The notes: generated from the sequence alone by a model not told the origin. A stretch of 64,000 nt of DNA from Amyelois transitella (GCF_032362555.1 NC_083514.1:7239001-7303000), one strand, 5' to 3'. Positions 42,717-53,770 are shown, counted from the first letter of the stretch. Translations and numbers: made by a program.

Positions 42717-45700
42717 TCATTTCCTATTAAATCCTTTGTCCCTCTTCTTTTTAATATGTTTCTTAGTTTTAGTTTTCCTTTTCTCTGCTTTTTCTTCTTT
42801 GACGGCTTTCTTTCTAGCCTTCTTACTGTTTGGTGATTCGTCGCGAGGTCTGGCGTTGTTTTTAAATTTGCTTGCTGAAAGCAGAAAAAATTTAAGAATC
42901 TCTGAATTTATCCAAGATTTAGGTGGACTCAGGGCTACTAAACAGCGGGGCTAAAATGGCACGCGCGACCACGTTTTCATCATACGATAAACTGTCGCTG
43001 GCCCGTTTCACGTCATATGAAAATCGAAACAAGTTTATCGCGCGATAAAAACGGCGCCGGCGCTTGCCCTGCCAACCCCGCAGGACAAACTGCAGGATTA
43101 TAATGTTTTTCAGTCCATGCAGACGAAGTGGCGGCTGACAGGGCAGTCTTAAGATTTAACTTGCGTTTTACTAGACTAGAGGTAAAGGCGCAATAGAATG
43201 AAGACTATGGACATTTATAAGTACTCTTTTAAAAAGGACTTATACAATATAGTGGATAATAAAATATCATTATTTACAAAAGCAGATATAAACCTTATTT
43301 CATCCTATATTATGCTCGTTGTTCCGTTTTTATTATATGCATTATTCGGAAAATGCCGCTAATATCTATTCGCGTGGGAATTTCGGGAAATTGGTTTGGC
43401 CCATACATTGATATGTTAGTCAATGACATCTTTTTATAAGTATACTAGAGGCCGCCCGCGACTTCGACCGCATGGAAACCCTATCAATCCCGCGGGAACT
43501 CTGGGATAAAAAGTAGCCTATGTGTTATTCTGGGTCTTCAGCTACCTACATACCAAATTTCATGGTAATCGGTTCAGTAGTTTTTGCGTGAAAGAGTAAC
43601 AAACATCCATACATCCATACAAACTTTCGCCTTTATAATAGTAGTAGGATACATAAAAGGTAACTAATATAAATCTTACTTTCTTTATTTTCCTCCTCCT
43701 CTTCACTATCAGACTCGCTGTCAGACACGCTATTGTCTTGTAATATTTCTGGCGTGTCTACCGTTCCAAGTTTTTCATTGAAACCGACTATCTTCTTGTA
43801 CATGAGGTCATCGGCCTCACCATCCTTAGCCTTTTTGATGTCACGTTCGTAATTTATAACCTGGGTATGGAAAGTATTTTTGGATATCAAGTAGTTCAAA
43901 AATTTTTTTAGGTTACCTAATTAAAAAAAAAAAACTTGTTAAAACAGAAGGCTTCTTGGTATCAATATTGCTTCCTGACACAGAGGAATATAAGGTCTTT
44001 ACGTGTGTAATTGGTGTTTTCTTGTACTGGCCACTTTAATCACAATTATCTCCCCTTTGGTTGGGAATTCCAAATTCAAATTTATACAGCTATTTACACA
44101 CTTTCAAATGACGGTTTCGTAAACGGTTTAATGATGTGTATGGCGGTCGTATCGCAAAAGAAAACACAGTGCATTATGATATTCAACGTTTTGCGTTTCT
44201 GATTATTAATTCAACCGATAATCAGAAACGCTCATCGCAATGGCTAGCCACTGGCCAGCCAGCCAAATTCTGCTCCAAGCGTAAATTGACCCAAAAAAAG
44301 TTACTTGTAAGCGTTTGGTGGACTAGTGCCGGTGTCATCCATTACAGTTTTCTCAAATCTGGCCAGACGATTACGGCAGACGTCTATTGTCAGCAATTGC
44401 AAACTATGATGGAAAAGCTAGCTGCTGAACAACCGAGGATGGTCAATCGCTTCACGCCACCGCTGCTTCACGACAACGCAAACAGCTCAACAGACGGCAA
44501 GCATATTAGAGGAGCTTTAATTGGATTGTCTAAAACATCCACCATACTCCACGGACTTTGTTCCACAGATTATTATTTTTTTCGAAATTTGGATAACTTC
44601 TTCCAAGGGAATAATTCAAATCCTATAGGGCAGTTCAAATCGCCGTCAAAGATTTTATTGGTTCCCGTCCAAATGGTTTTTTTAGGAAAGGGATCAATGA
44701 ACTATCTATGTGATGGCAAAAGTGTATAAATAATAATGATTCTTACTTTGATTTAATAAATATATATTAAAAAATATACGACATTTCGTTGCGCCGATAC
44801 TAAACGCCAATTGTATATATATATGTAAATGAAAATTAAAATGAAAAATATTTTATTTGGAAACAAAAACAAGTACAATTTAAGTAAACATAGGATAACG
44901 ATGACATCTGCAGAAGTTATGAAACTGTGTCGCAGATCTCAACGCCCACCTCCAGAAAACATTTATATAATGTGTTTCCTTAATCTTAATCTTAGCACCC
45001 AATCCATTTATTACAACAAAAGAGAAGGAAAAAAAAAAAGATTTGATGTTTAATATATGTATTGGGTGCAAATGTGTTTTGTTAGTGTGTTGTGTGGAAA
45101 ACGTGTTTATGTTGGTGTAGGTATAGAGAGGAAGTATGTAAGGCTGTATTGCGATTTGAAACGTCTAGAGGATATTCAATCATGAGAATATTTAACGTAA
45201 AATAAATTATTGTTATTCGCCGACTTTTATAAGACTTTCCGTATCATCGTAAGATAGTTGCACGAGCCATTCAGTGCATGTAACCCTGCATTTGTAAGAT
45301 GTAAGCGGATATATATTAAGTAGTTTATTTATTCTATTATACAAAGTAGAGCTAATGTAGTAAAAATGTTGAGCAGCTAAGGTAGTACGTCGTATTTCGA
45401 TTCGGCAGACTTTGTCTGATCTACGCTTATTATGACAGATTGTGGGGTCATAGGCTAGTTGTGAATGTTTATATAGAACAGTCTGTAGAACGTAAAGCTG
45501 TCGAACTGTAAGTACTCTGCATAATGAATACAATTCATTTGTAGGGAAGCGAACTGGATTATTCGTAATTACTTTAAGAAGAGCTCTCTGAGCTCTCTCC
45601 AGCCTGAACATGTGGGTTTTCGCAGAACTGCCCCAGGCTATAATTCCATACGACAGAATAGACTGAGCAAGGGCATAATAGACAATTTTCATTGTATGGA

Positions 45701-48700
45701 AATCAGAGATTGACCTGAGTCTTTTAAAGACAAACATGAGCTTTCTGATTCGAGAAGTGACAGAATCAATGTGCAGTTTCCAGTTAATTTCACTATCTAT
45801 AATTACACCTAGATATTTAATAGAGGAGACACGCTCGATTGGAGTACAATTACAATCTGACAAAAAATTGGGATGCTCAGAGCATGTATGTAGGATTATT
45901 GAGAAGGATAGCGCTGATTGAGAGGGAACATGGGGTGCAAAGGGAATAAACTTGGTTTTGGATAGATTGAGTGCTAGATAATTAGACTTTAACCAGGAGG
46001 AAATAACTTGTAGGGCGGTTTCGGCATGCTCTTTTACATCGTTCCATTCACGGCCATTAACGAGTAATGCAGTGTCATCAGCATAGGTTATAATTTTACA
46101 GTTAGGCAAGGACATTTCGCAGAGATCGTTCACATATATGAGAAATAAGGTAGGTCCTAGCACACTACCTTGGGGAACCCCATAATTTACAGACTCTTCC
46201 CTGCTTGTGGTTCCGTTTATAATGACATACTGGGATCGGTTATTGAGATAATTTCGAAACAAGTTCAGTACAACCCCTCTTATACCCATACACTAAAGTT
46301 TATTAATTAGGATGGGTACAGCTACAGTATCAAAAGCCTTAGTAAAATCTAGATATACACCAACAGTTTTCAGTTTATTATCAAAGTTTTTAATAATTGT
46401 ATCCGACATTTCCAAAATAGCATCCTCTGTAGATCTCCCACGTCTGAAACCGTATTGATTTGGTGATAGGATGTTGTTTTTATCTAAAAAGTCAATTAGC
46501 CTTCTATTAATAATTTTTTCGAAAATTTTGGATAAGATTGATAAAACACATATAGGTCTATAATTAGAAATATTGTTTTTGTCGCCGCTCTTGAATATGG
46601 GATGAACAATGGCTTTCTTGAATACACTGGGGAAAACACCTGAACCAAGTGCTAGATTAAATATGTGATTCAAAATAGGAATAAGTACATATTTACATGA
46701 TTTTACCACTAATGTAGATATCCCATCCCAGCCAGTCGAACTCTTTTCTTTAAGACCATTAACAATATTTTCTATTTCCTCATTATCTACGCCAGACATA
46801 ACCATTGACTCTGTACATCCCGATATATATGTAAGGACCTTATATTTAAAAATAAAAACTTTCAGGTCAGGGTGGTAAATCTTTTCACAGCATGAAAATA
46901 ATCAGGTCTGTAATAATTAATTCAATTCAATAAGCAATACCTATAGTATGTTAAGGGTCATGAATAGAGTTATGAATGTGGATGACACGAAAGAAGTATG
47001 TAGAGATCCTGGCAAGTGGAAAAATGTAGTCTCTGCCTACCCCTCCGGGAAAGAGGCGTGATTTTATGTATACATACATGTATGTATGTATAGTATATAT
47101 TTTAAATGCATCCAGAATCTTACCTCATTAAGCCTCTTTGGAATATACATATTCTTAAACACTTCTTCCTCAATCATTTCCTGAGCAGACATGTCATTTA
47201 TGTTCCTTAATGATGCTTTTTCTGATAATTTCTCAAGATAATCTTCCATATTATCTTCAGTTATTGTAATATCCGTAATGAAGTCAAACAATTCCCTTAC
47301 AGTTAATGTAGCCACCCCTTTTTTTCTGAAGAATTTAGATATATTTGTACAATCTCTTTTTAAAAAGTCATATGCATGAGGATGGTCATGTTCAACCGAC
47401 TGCGACACATCAATAACAACAAGATTACCAAGGTGATATAGCAGATTGAATTCTGACAAATCAGCATGCACCAATTTACAAATGTTGAACATCTTCCACA
47501 TCATTATAACACAGTCTCTGTACAAAACTCTTGCAACTGATTGAGGAATATCTATATCTCTTAACTTAGGAGCACATTGTCCTTCGGTCCCTATAAAACT
47601 CATCAATATCACATGTCGTCTTAATACAATGGGTTCTGGGACACTCAATTCGGCTTTGTGCATTCTTTGTAGGTTCCTCATTTCTTTATGGGCCCAATTA
47701 CAGACCATTTTATAATTATTATTTTTACAGTACCCATGTCTATAACGAAACTCTCCATCAACATATATGTCTCGGTCTTTGAACGGAAGAATGGAAGTCA
47801 TGAAAATCTTTAAGGCACAAAGACTACCATCTTTAGTAGTTGCTCGAAAAACATTTGCTTCTTTACCCATTGATATGCTGCCATTAATTTCTTCTATATA
47901 CCCTTGACTAAGAAGTTTGAAAAGGATCATCCTTGTACGAGGATCCAAAACCTGTTCCACAGTTGCTCTGTCTTCTTTATCCCGAATTTTAATTCTGTCA
48001 TTTTCAGCCTTCCTTTCACTATGATCAAGAACAATTTGTGCTTTTGGTTCATATTTATCAATATTAATCTTGTTGACATATTTCTTGAATAATTTTTCTG
48101 AAGGTTGGTATGTGTTGATTTTACTGGAAGGGGGTTGAGGATTGGCACTGTCTCTTTTTTGTATACTAAAGCCATCATCATCATAGTCGAAAAAGTATTC
48201 ATCTGAATCAATGTCATACTCATCTTCATACTCAACATCACTATTTTCTTCATTTTTGTTGGCTAACTTTTCTTCTCTATAAGATGGCAAGTCACCAAAC
48301 TGAAATATAAATATATAAATATATTACTAGAGCTTCAGTTAGGTACAAATCAAATAACATGATACAGATGACAATAGATGCACGAGTTCACAAAGATGGT
48401 GAAAAAGTTTTGTTCACTTTTAGTATATTTGACTTGTGCCTAACAAGTAAAATATACCAAAAGTGAATGTTATAGAGTATAGTGAAGGGGAGAGTGGTGA
48501 GCACATTGTAACAGAGGAGAGTAAACCAGTGGATATCAGTTCATTTCTGGCTCAGCTACATAGTGTATGTGCTCACAGAATATAGAGCTTAATTACAGCA
48601 TCTACCTCTAATGTTTTTGTGGAGAAACATAAATAATATTGAATTGAATTGAGATGCTGTATTCTGTGGTACACCCTGCCCAGCCCCACTCTGTTGGGAT

Positions 48701-49389
48701 TAAACAGGCCATCATTCATTTACTCAGAAACTCGCACACCCTTTCATTTTATCTGAAAATCTGCTCCTCTCTGCCGCACTGTTGCACTGTTACACTGCAT
48801 AGTACATACCTACTTAAATAATTATTTCAAGATCTATAAATTAAGAATTCTAATAAATAAAAATTAAACATTTTCAACAGCTAAATACTGTAGGAGGTAC
48901 TGTATTACCTCCAGTTAAGATATATATATGTAGTTACGTCTATATCCCTGGCGGGGTAGATAGTCAACAGTGTCGATAACACTGAAAGGCTAGGTACAGC
49001 TCTATGGCTTCATGATTAAAATTGAGATTGAAATAGTGACAGGGACAGGTTGCTAACGGATTAATAACATCTAGGTGAGATGATATGAAAAAAACGTTGC
49101 AACCAATCCAGGGTGGAAATATTTTTTTTCTGAAGGAGGGTAGAGGGTACTTTGGAATATGGTAAATTACGTATGATGTTGAAAATAAAAAATAATGAAC
49201 CATGTGGTATTTTAAAGGATAAAAAAAGTCTGAATTAGATAGGATCTTCATTCACATTTATGTAGTAAATATATGAATGTGAATGTATGATTATGAAAAA
49301 TTAGGTGGGTAACTTACTCGCACTGACTTAACCTTAGCTGATAAATCTTCTTCGTAATCGCTAAATTGACCATCCGAACCGTCAGACAT
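42717..49389 (-). CDS. RIOK1: Serine/threonine-protein kinase RIO1
   Basis: Four exons on - join in phase: 49389-49318, 48299-47124, 43860-43680, 42874-42717 (stop 42719-42717). The product is 528 aa, close to other animal RIOK1 proteins. The N-terminus is acidic (MSDGSDGQFSDYEED, then DVEYEDEYDIDSDEY). The RIO domain has the ATP-binding loop SMGKEANVF (about 167-175), the ATP lysine in CALKIF (188), catalytic HADLSEFN (Asp 304, Asn 309) and the metal-binding Asp in VIDVSQSVE (321). The RLNE/VINYERD junction across exons 2 and 3, an acidic stretch (SDSESDSEEEEEN), and a Lys/Arg-rich tail (KTKTKKHIKKKRDKG) complete the family layout. RIO1 is a cytoplasmic ATPase/kinase that acts in the last steps of 40S ribosomal subunit maturation. 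The start ATG opens exon 1. All catalytic residues are present. The 3.3-kb intron 2 is loaded with transposons. Confidence 0.96.
42972..43053. repeat. 82-bp foldback MITE (family F)
   Basis: Arms CGTTTTCATCATACGATAAA and TTTATCGCGCGATAAAAACG are reverse complements at 17 of 21 positions when extended by one base. Between them lies CTGTCGCTGGCCCGTTTCAC, GTCATATGAAAA. A half copy is at 36331-36396. It lies in intron 3 of RIOK1, about 100 bases from exon 4. Confidence 0.65.
43445..43652 (+). repeat. RTE-derived SINE-like repeat
   Basis: ACTAGAGGCCGCCCGCGACT, TCGACCGCATGGAAACC, GGGATAAAAAGTAGCCTATG, CCAAATTTCATGGTAATCGG, TTCAGTAGTTTTTGCGTGAA, then CATCCATACATCCATACAAA and CTTTATAATAGTAGTAGGAT. 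It is a widely recurring type of RTE-related 3' repeat. It ends 28 bases from RIOK1 exon 3 on the intron side. Confidence 0.65.
44136..44760 (+). mobile_element. mariner transposase fragment
   Basis: The open frame to 44729 contains SVWWTSAGVIHYSFLKSGQT, ADVYCQQLQTMMEKLA, a LLHDNANSS motif (mariner LLHDNARPH, holding the second catalytic Asp) and TDYYFFRNLDNFFQGNN (mariner TDYHFFRNL, third Asp region). The N-terminal DNA-binding half and first catalytic Asp are gone; their place is taken by a perfect inverted repeat (44193-44206 with 44218-44231). The part after HDNA also differs from the family (SSTDGKHIRGAL). No inverted ends were identified. It lies in RIOK1 intron 2, opposite in strand to the gene. 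An inactive copy. Confidence 0.85.
44193..44231. repeat. Perfect inverted repeat at the mariner break point
   Basis: GCGTTTCTGATTAT and ATAATCAGAAACGC are exact reverse complements around an 11-base loop. It lies at the 5' limit of recognisable mariner coding sequence and so probably marks a rearrangement. Confidence 0.8.
44829..46822 (-). mobile_element. 5'-truncated LINE (CR1/jockey group) with target duplications
   Basis: The element reads on -. The 12-bp sequence ATATATATGTAA occurs exactly at both borders (44817-44828 and 46823-46834), which fits a target-site duplication although it is simple sequence. The 5' border cuts into the polymerase coding region, as expected for incomplete reverse transcription. 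The 3' end has about 380 bases of untranslated sequence with AATAAA near 44855 and an AT-rich end (ATTTTCATTTTAATTTTCAT). It lies in RIOK1 intron 2 in the same orientation as the gene. Confidence 0.82.
45213..46822 (-). pseudogene. LINE reverse transcriptase, truncated, one in-frame stop
   Basis: The protein begins within the polymerase (VDNEEIENIVNGLKEKSSTG) and shows RT motifs in order: KKAIVHPIFKSGDKNNISNY and RPICVLS, QYGFRRGRSTEDAI, YLDFTKAFDTV, YGVPQGSVLGPTLFLIYVND, and the catalytic YADDTALLVN. A CR1/jockey-type thumb and tail follow (SIKYLGVIIDSEINWKLHID, SQSILSYGIIAWG). A single TAG (46295-46293) interrupts an otherwise continuous frame just after LINKL. The endonuclease domain and ORF1 are absent through 5' truncation. 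The rest of the frame is intact, so the insertion is probably fairly recent. Confidence 0.88.
46985..47100 (+). repeat. Family B repeat with TATG tail
   Basis: GATCCTGGCAAGTGGAAAAA, TGTAGTCTCTGCCTACCCCT, CCGGGAAAGAGGCGTGATTT, TATGTATACATACATG. It ends next to RIOK1 exon 2 on the intron side (donor at 47123). Confidence 0.7.
48921..49065 (-). repeat. MINE-like repeat (family A), in RIOK1 intron 1
   Basis: TATATGTAGTTACGTCTATA, TCCCTGGCGGGGTAGATAG, ACAGGTTGCTAACGGATTA. A diverged reverse-strand copy. Confidence 0.65.
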
Positions 49390-50355
49390 TGTAAAAGCGT
49401 CTCGGTTTTCCAATTTAACAGTTTAGTAGTTACCAAAGGTAGGATGTATTTTTACTTTAACTGAACAATACGACAACACAAATAATACCTATAACCGACC
49501 GACAGCAACAACAAGCACATGGATTGGATGGTGACAGGTGAAGTCTCACAGTCACAGATAATAATTTGAAATGTCTAAAGCAGTGTTGCTAACTCCCATC
49601 TAAGGCTTGTAGCTAGACATATAACAGAAAGTTGCTAGATTGGGATTTTTTTTTCAATTTAAAAAGTAGCTAGAAGTAGCTAAATTTCTCAATAAATTTT
49701 AAGATGTTAATTCACGAAATTAAACACATTTTTTTATTTAATCAGTTTGGTTGGGAGGTTTCATCTATGGTAGGTACCTGCGTTTGATCTTGAATATTAT
49801 TTTTTACTTAGTACCGAATTTTTGTAGTACCGATTTTGGGTAACACATTGTTGTGACAGCATTGGCCCTTTTCGCTAATGAGTGTCTTACACAGAGGATA
49901 GAATTAAGAGTTACTCTGGTAGTTGTTTTTAGCTTCTAGTATTTTATTTCGGGAATATTTTTTTTACTGCTATAAGCATATAAAAATTTGATATGTTTAA
50001 CCAGAAAAAGTAGCTAAAAAGTTTAGCTACAAGTTAATGTAGCTGCCTGACTTAAAAAAGTTGCCAATTCTAGCTACAAAGTTGCCAAGTTGGCAACACT
50101 GGTCTAAAGAGTGAAGTCTGAAGCGAGAGGACTTCAGCTCAGAGCAGCGCAATGAGCAGCGAGACAGCACTGTCCACTGTTGCCAACTGTCTCTGACGAA
50201 AAGGCGCTAACTTGGACATGATGCAACGCCAGGTTTTATCATATCTTAACCGATTTTAATATAAATCTATCTATCTTAGGTTGGTCCAAAGGTTCGACTA
50301 GCAACCAGTAGTATATTTTACATGAATATAATAAATTAATTAAGGCATTTATAAG

Positions 50356-50405
50356 TTTTGATGGCTTCTGTGGCGCAGCGGTAGTACGCTTATCTGTGAC
50401 CGGAC
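50356..50405 (+). repeat. Truncated tRNA-derived SINE head
   Basis: ATGGCTTCTGTGGCGCAGCG, GTAGTACGCTTATCTGTGAC match the head at 36965-37163 on - but stop before the B box. Not a tRNA gene. Confidence 0.55.
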
Positions 50406-50667
50406 AGTATGTTGTTTGTTTTTATTTTTCATTCATTGAATTTAACGTCGTATTAAAGTAGTAGAAGTACTAGTTCTTTCTCTTCTTTATTATGTCTTCA
50501 ACCGGACTTTCATTCGCTTAAAGCAGTTTTTCAGTGTTGTTTGTTTTTTAAGACCATGACATTGGCAGCTTCATGACATTGATGTAGTGACATAGACAAA
50601 TTTCTTCTTACATTAATGTCGAGACGAAGACAACATGAAAACGAGGGCTATAATTATATATTAACTA

Positions 50668-50930
50668 GCTGTGCCGTGTGGTTCCCGGCACCAATACAAA
50701 AAAGAATAGGACTACTACATTTCTTTCCCATGGATGTCGTAAAAGGCGACTAAGGGATAAGCTTACCAACTTGGGATTCTTTTTAGGCGATGGGCTAGCA
50801 ACCTGTCACTATTTGAATCTCAATTCTATCATTAGGCCAAATAGCTGAATGCTGCCATTCAGTCTTTTCAAGACTGTTGGCTCTGTCTACCGCGCAAGGG
50901 ATTTAGACGTGACCATATGTATGTATGTCC
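50668..50930 (+). repeat. MINE-like repeat (family A), full-length copy
   Basis: The head GTGCCGTGTGGTTCCCGGCA and CAATACAAAAAAGAATAGGA are followed by the full body and GCGCAAGGGATTTAGACGTG, ending in TATGTATGTATG. It is colinear with 33375-33643. Confidence 0.83.
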
Positions 50931-51116
50931 CAGCAAACGTTGTTTTACCATATAAATCATTTTAAAGTAATTTCTTGTTAAAAAAATTAAATTACAGGTG
51001 GACAACCCTTACCATTTAAGGGGTAAGAAAAATAAGATGTTTTACAAATTTCATAAGAATCAGTCAAGCCGTTTTGGAGAGAAGGAGTACGGGTACATTG
51101 TGACACGAGAATCTGC

Positions 51117-51711
51117 AGGGTGAGGGGGTGTGATGATGGTGAGGATTGGAGTTGATGATGACCCGACGATGTGACCTTCACATCGTCGGGGTCACCAATA
51201 TAGCGTGAACGATGATTCGGACTCGACCGCCACCAAAGGGAAAATCTTCCGCCAGGCTAGGTGTTATGCCTGTGAAACCGCGGCTCCGACGATGTCGGTC
51301 GTGTAGTCTTCCCAAACTCCTTGTGTCGGAGTTGGAGCGAACGGTCAGGGTTTTTGACCCTCTTCGTTGGCTTCATCGCTGCCTACAGCTGTAGGCAGGT
51401 CAGTGGAGCGGCCGTGGCGGCCTGGATCTTCTTCTTCTTCTGTCTTCTGGGAGTTCCCATCGGCGGCAGCGTCAACACTGGGCGACGACGTCTGCCGCAA
51501 GGCAGCGAGGTGAGGGCTTCACGCGACGGTCCGGAGGGCGGGCGTGGAGTGGCGCGATCCGACGATGTTGTGTCGAAGGTTGTAGGTATTTATGCTCTAA
51601 TCCGTGAAATCTTTGTAAGCGCGATTTAGATTCTTCGCTGCTATTGGCTGATCCCGTCAATTTTTTCGCGATGATTGGATGTTGTGACGTGTGGCGTAGA
51701 GATGTCGCCAC
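51117..51711 (-). mobile_element. BEL/Pao-like LTR with primer-binding leader, otherwise truncated
   Basis: On -, a GC-rich unit begins TGTGGCGACATCTCTACGCC (from 51711), a start I recall for insect BEL/Pao LTRs, and ends near ATCGTTCACGCTATA. It is followed by TTGGTGACCCCGACGATGTG, which resembles the primer-binding leader common just inside such elements. Directly after it is a 13-bp palindrome with a 3-base loop (51162-51190). The element breaks off near 51117 with no gag or pol, and I see no second LTR. Short open frames inside it are chance. The family call depends on motif memory; a gypsy-type LTR is possible. Confidence 0.55.
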
Positions 51712-51887
51712 ATATATATAAGATATTTGTGGCTAATAATATTAAATTAATTTCACTTGCTTTCTATCACTTCGCTTAGCAAATTATTACGTAGATACAA
51801 TACATAAGAAATTGGCGTTTGGTATAGGAGGAACAAAAGGCCAATATTTTTTAATTTATTATATTTACACTTTCAATTTCAGGTGCT

Positions 51888-52110
51888 ATCAGGTCCCTAA
51901 ATTAGGACCAATCCAACTCTCTCCCATTGATGCCGTAAAATGCGACTAAGGAAAAACTTAGGATTCTTCTTTATGTCGATGGGCTAGCAAACTGCCACTA
52001 ATTGAATCTCAATTTTCCATCCAAAAAAATTTGTGTTTGCAAGACTGTTGAGTTTGTCTACCCAGCAAGGGATAAAAACGTCTACCTAGCAAGGGATAAA
52101 AATGCATGTA
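51888..52110 (+). repeat. MINE-like repeat (family A), old copy
   Basis: CCTAAATTAGGACCAATCCA, CCATTGATGCCGTAAAATGC, GATGGGCTAGCAAACTGCCA, GTCTACCCAGCAAGGGATAA. The last block is tandemly repeated (GTCTACCTAGCAAGGGATAA). Confidence 0.65.
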
Positions 52111-52991
52111 CTTCCCTATGTTTTAATTTTGGCGGGATGGGCGGTGATCCAAATGATATTGATAAATAAGTAAGTAAAGCGATTTTGCGTTTTTGGATCT
52201 CAACTTGGTAGGTACCTACCTAGACTAAACCTAGTGAGGTATTTAAATTGATACCTTTTCAACGATTTGAATTAATAATTATTGAATACCTATCTGTGAA
52301 TGAATTTGTGTTTAAATGGTTCCCAACATAATTGCATTGAGATAAATGTAGGAAATAATAAAGGGGCGACTTGATTGAGAAATCGTTCAATTCAATGTTA
52401 ATTGAAAAAACGGCGATTGTTTTGATTTGTTTACCTGATGAAAGAAATGCTCACGTTTTATTAATATTGCTTTGAAGTAGTAAGTAGAAAACCTGTTATT
52501 TTACTTTAAGCAGTTTTGTTTCATGCCTTTCTTCCTCAAAGTGTTGAAAGAATAAGTATGGAACTAATCCATTTTCAAAATTGGCTGATAATACTAATAG
52601 TAAGTGTGGTTACAGAGTTTTAACAAATATAATGAAATTCCAAGTAAAAACATGAATTTCTGATACGGATTTATCCATTATTTAATACCTATCTAGGTAT
52701 GATGTAAGTAATTGTCAAAGTAGTAATTACCCTACCCTATATATTGGGATATATAGGGATATATATAATATATAGGGATTTAATATATAGACATAAAAAT
52801 AGGTTATACTGTAACAAAACATGGTAAGGTGAGATTCCCAAAAAAAAAAACAGAAACAAAAAAGTAAAAAATACCTAAATTAACTTCTACAAACAATTTC
52901 GACTTTATTAGTGATAAATTAAAAGAAACGTACCTAAGCAATTAAATTATTAAGTATTTAATAATTTTGAAGAAATCTGTCACTTGCTTTC

Positions 52992-53270
52992 TTACGTGAC
53001 TACTCCGAGATTAAAGTCTTGGTTATTACTTGTGAGTGTTTTTAGTACTTTCCCTCTCCCTAATATCGTATCACAAGACAACGCAGCGCCTCGCGTCACG
53101 CACATGTGACATGATCCTACGTCATCTAGTACGACACTGATGACGTCACATCCAGGACACGTATCAAGTTTCTGTCGCAATGATTTATAATTGTCTTCAT
53201 GACTAGTAGGATACACGGGATATAAATGGCCACTAGGTCTTGGATAAAAAAGGGGATTGCTTAGCTTAGG
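52992..53270 (-). other. Unexplained open frame with CRE palindrome
   Basis: The minus-strand frame runs open from a stop at 53273-53271 to TAA at 52994-52992. It is GC-richer and CpG-richer than its surroundings. It reads PSGHLYPVYPTSHEDNYKSL, then KLDTCPGCDVISVVLDDVG, SCHMCVTRGAALSC and ends FNLGVVT, with paired cysteines. No ATG lies in the upstream half. A possible acceptor (CCTTTTTTATCCAAG) near 53239 would make it a last exon. I recognise no family and no partner exon. The exact CRE sequence TGACGTCA lies at 53141-53148, so the block may instead be regulatory. Confidence 0.25.
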
Positions 53271-53464
53271 TTATGTTGAGAGGATGAATAAAAGTTAAGT
53301 TGAGTTGACTCAGCATATACAAAACGAGGGTCTACCTAGTTCACCTACTTTTCAAACCAAAGAACTTCCAAAAAATATCAGAAATACAAAGCGATATGTA
53401 GACCCTAGTACTAAGTAGGTATGATATCCTGCGGTATAGTGCAATTACATAAAATTTTCTTGCT

Positions 53465-53645
53465 AGTCATAAACTAAGGGACAGGCTTATAAACTCGGAA
53501 TTCTTCTTTTAGGCGATGGGCTAGCAACCTGTCACTATTTGAATTTCAATTCTATTATTTAGCCTATCAGCTGAACGTGGCCTTTCAGTCTATCAAGACT
53601 GCTGGCTCTCTCTACCCCGCAAGGGATTGACGTTATTATATGAAG
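53465..53645 (+). repeat. MINE-like repeat (family A)
   Basis: AAGGGACAGGCTTATAAACT, GGCGATGGGCTAGCAACCTG, GCTGAACGTGGCCTTTCAGT, CTACCCCGCAAGGGATTGAC. Confidence 0.75.
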
Positions 53646-53681
53646 AAATGAATGAACCTTTTATTGCACACAGCCTCTCCT

Positions 53682-53770
53682 TCCTCACGTCTATATCCTT
53701 TGCGGGGTAGACAGAGCCAACAGTCTTGAAAAGACTGAATAGCCACGTTCAGCTATTTGGCTTGATAAAA
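53682..53770 (-). repeat. MINE-like repeat (family A), 3' end
   Basis: TCACGTCTATATCCTTTGCG, GGGTAGACAGAGCCAACAGT, GCCACGTTCAGCTATTTGGC. It is inverted relative to the copy ending at 53645, so the pair forms a loose inverted repeat. Confidence 0.7.

Noticed and set aside
43633..43679. Extension of the RIOK1 exon 3 frame past 43680
   Set aside because: A clear GTAAGA donor follows 43680, and exon 4 continues the family's basic tail in phase.
51212..51711. Several open frames on both strands within the GC-rich LTR
   Set aside because: They arise from GC-rich LTR sequence and overlap on both strands; LTRs do not normally encode protein.
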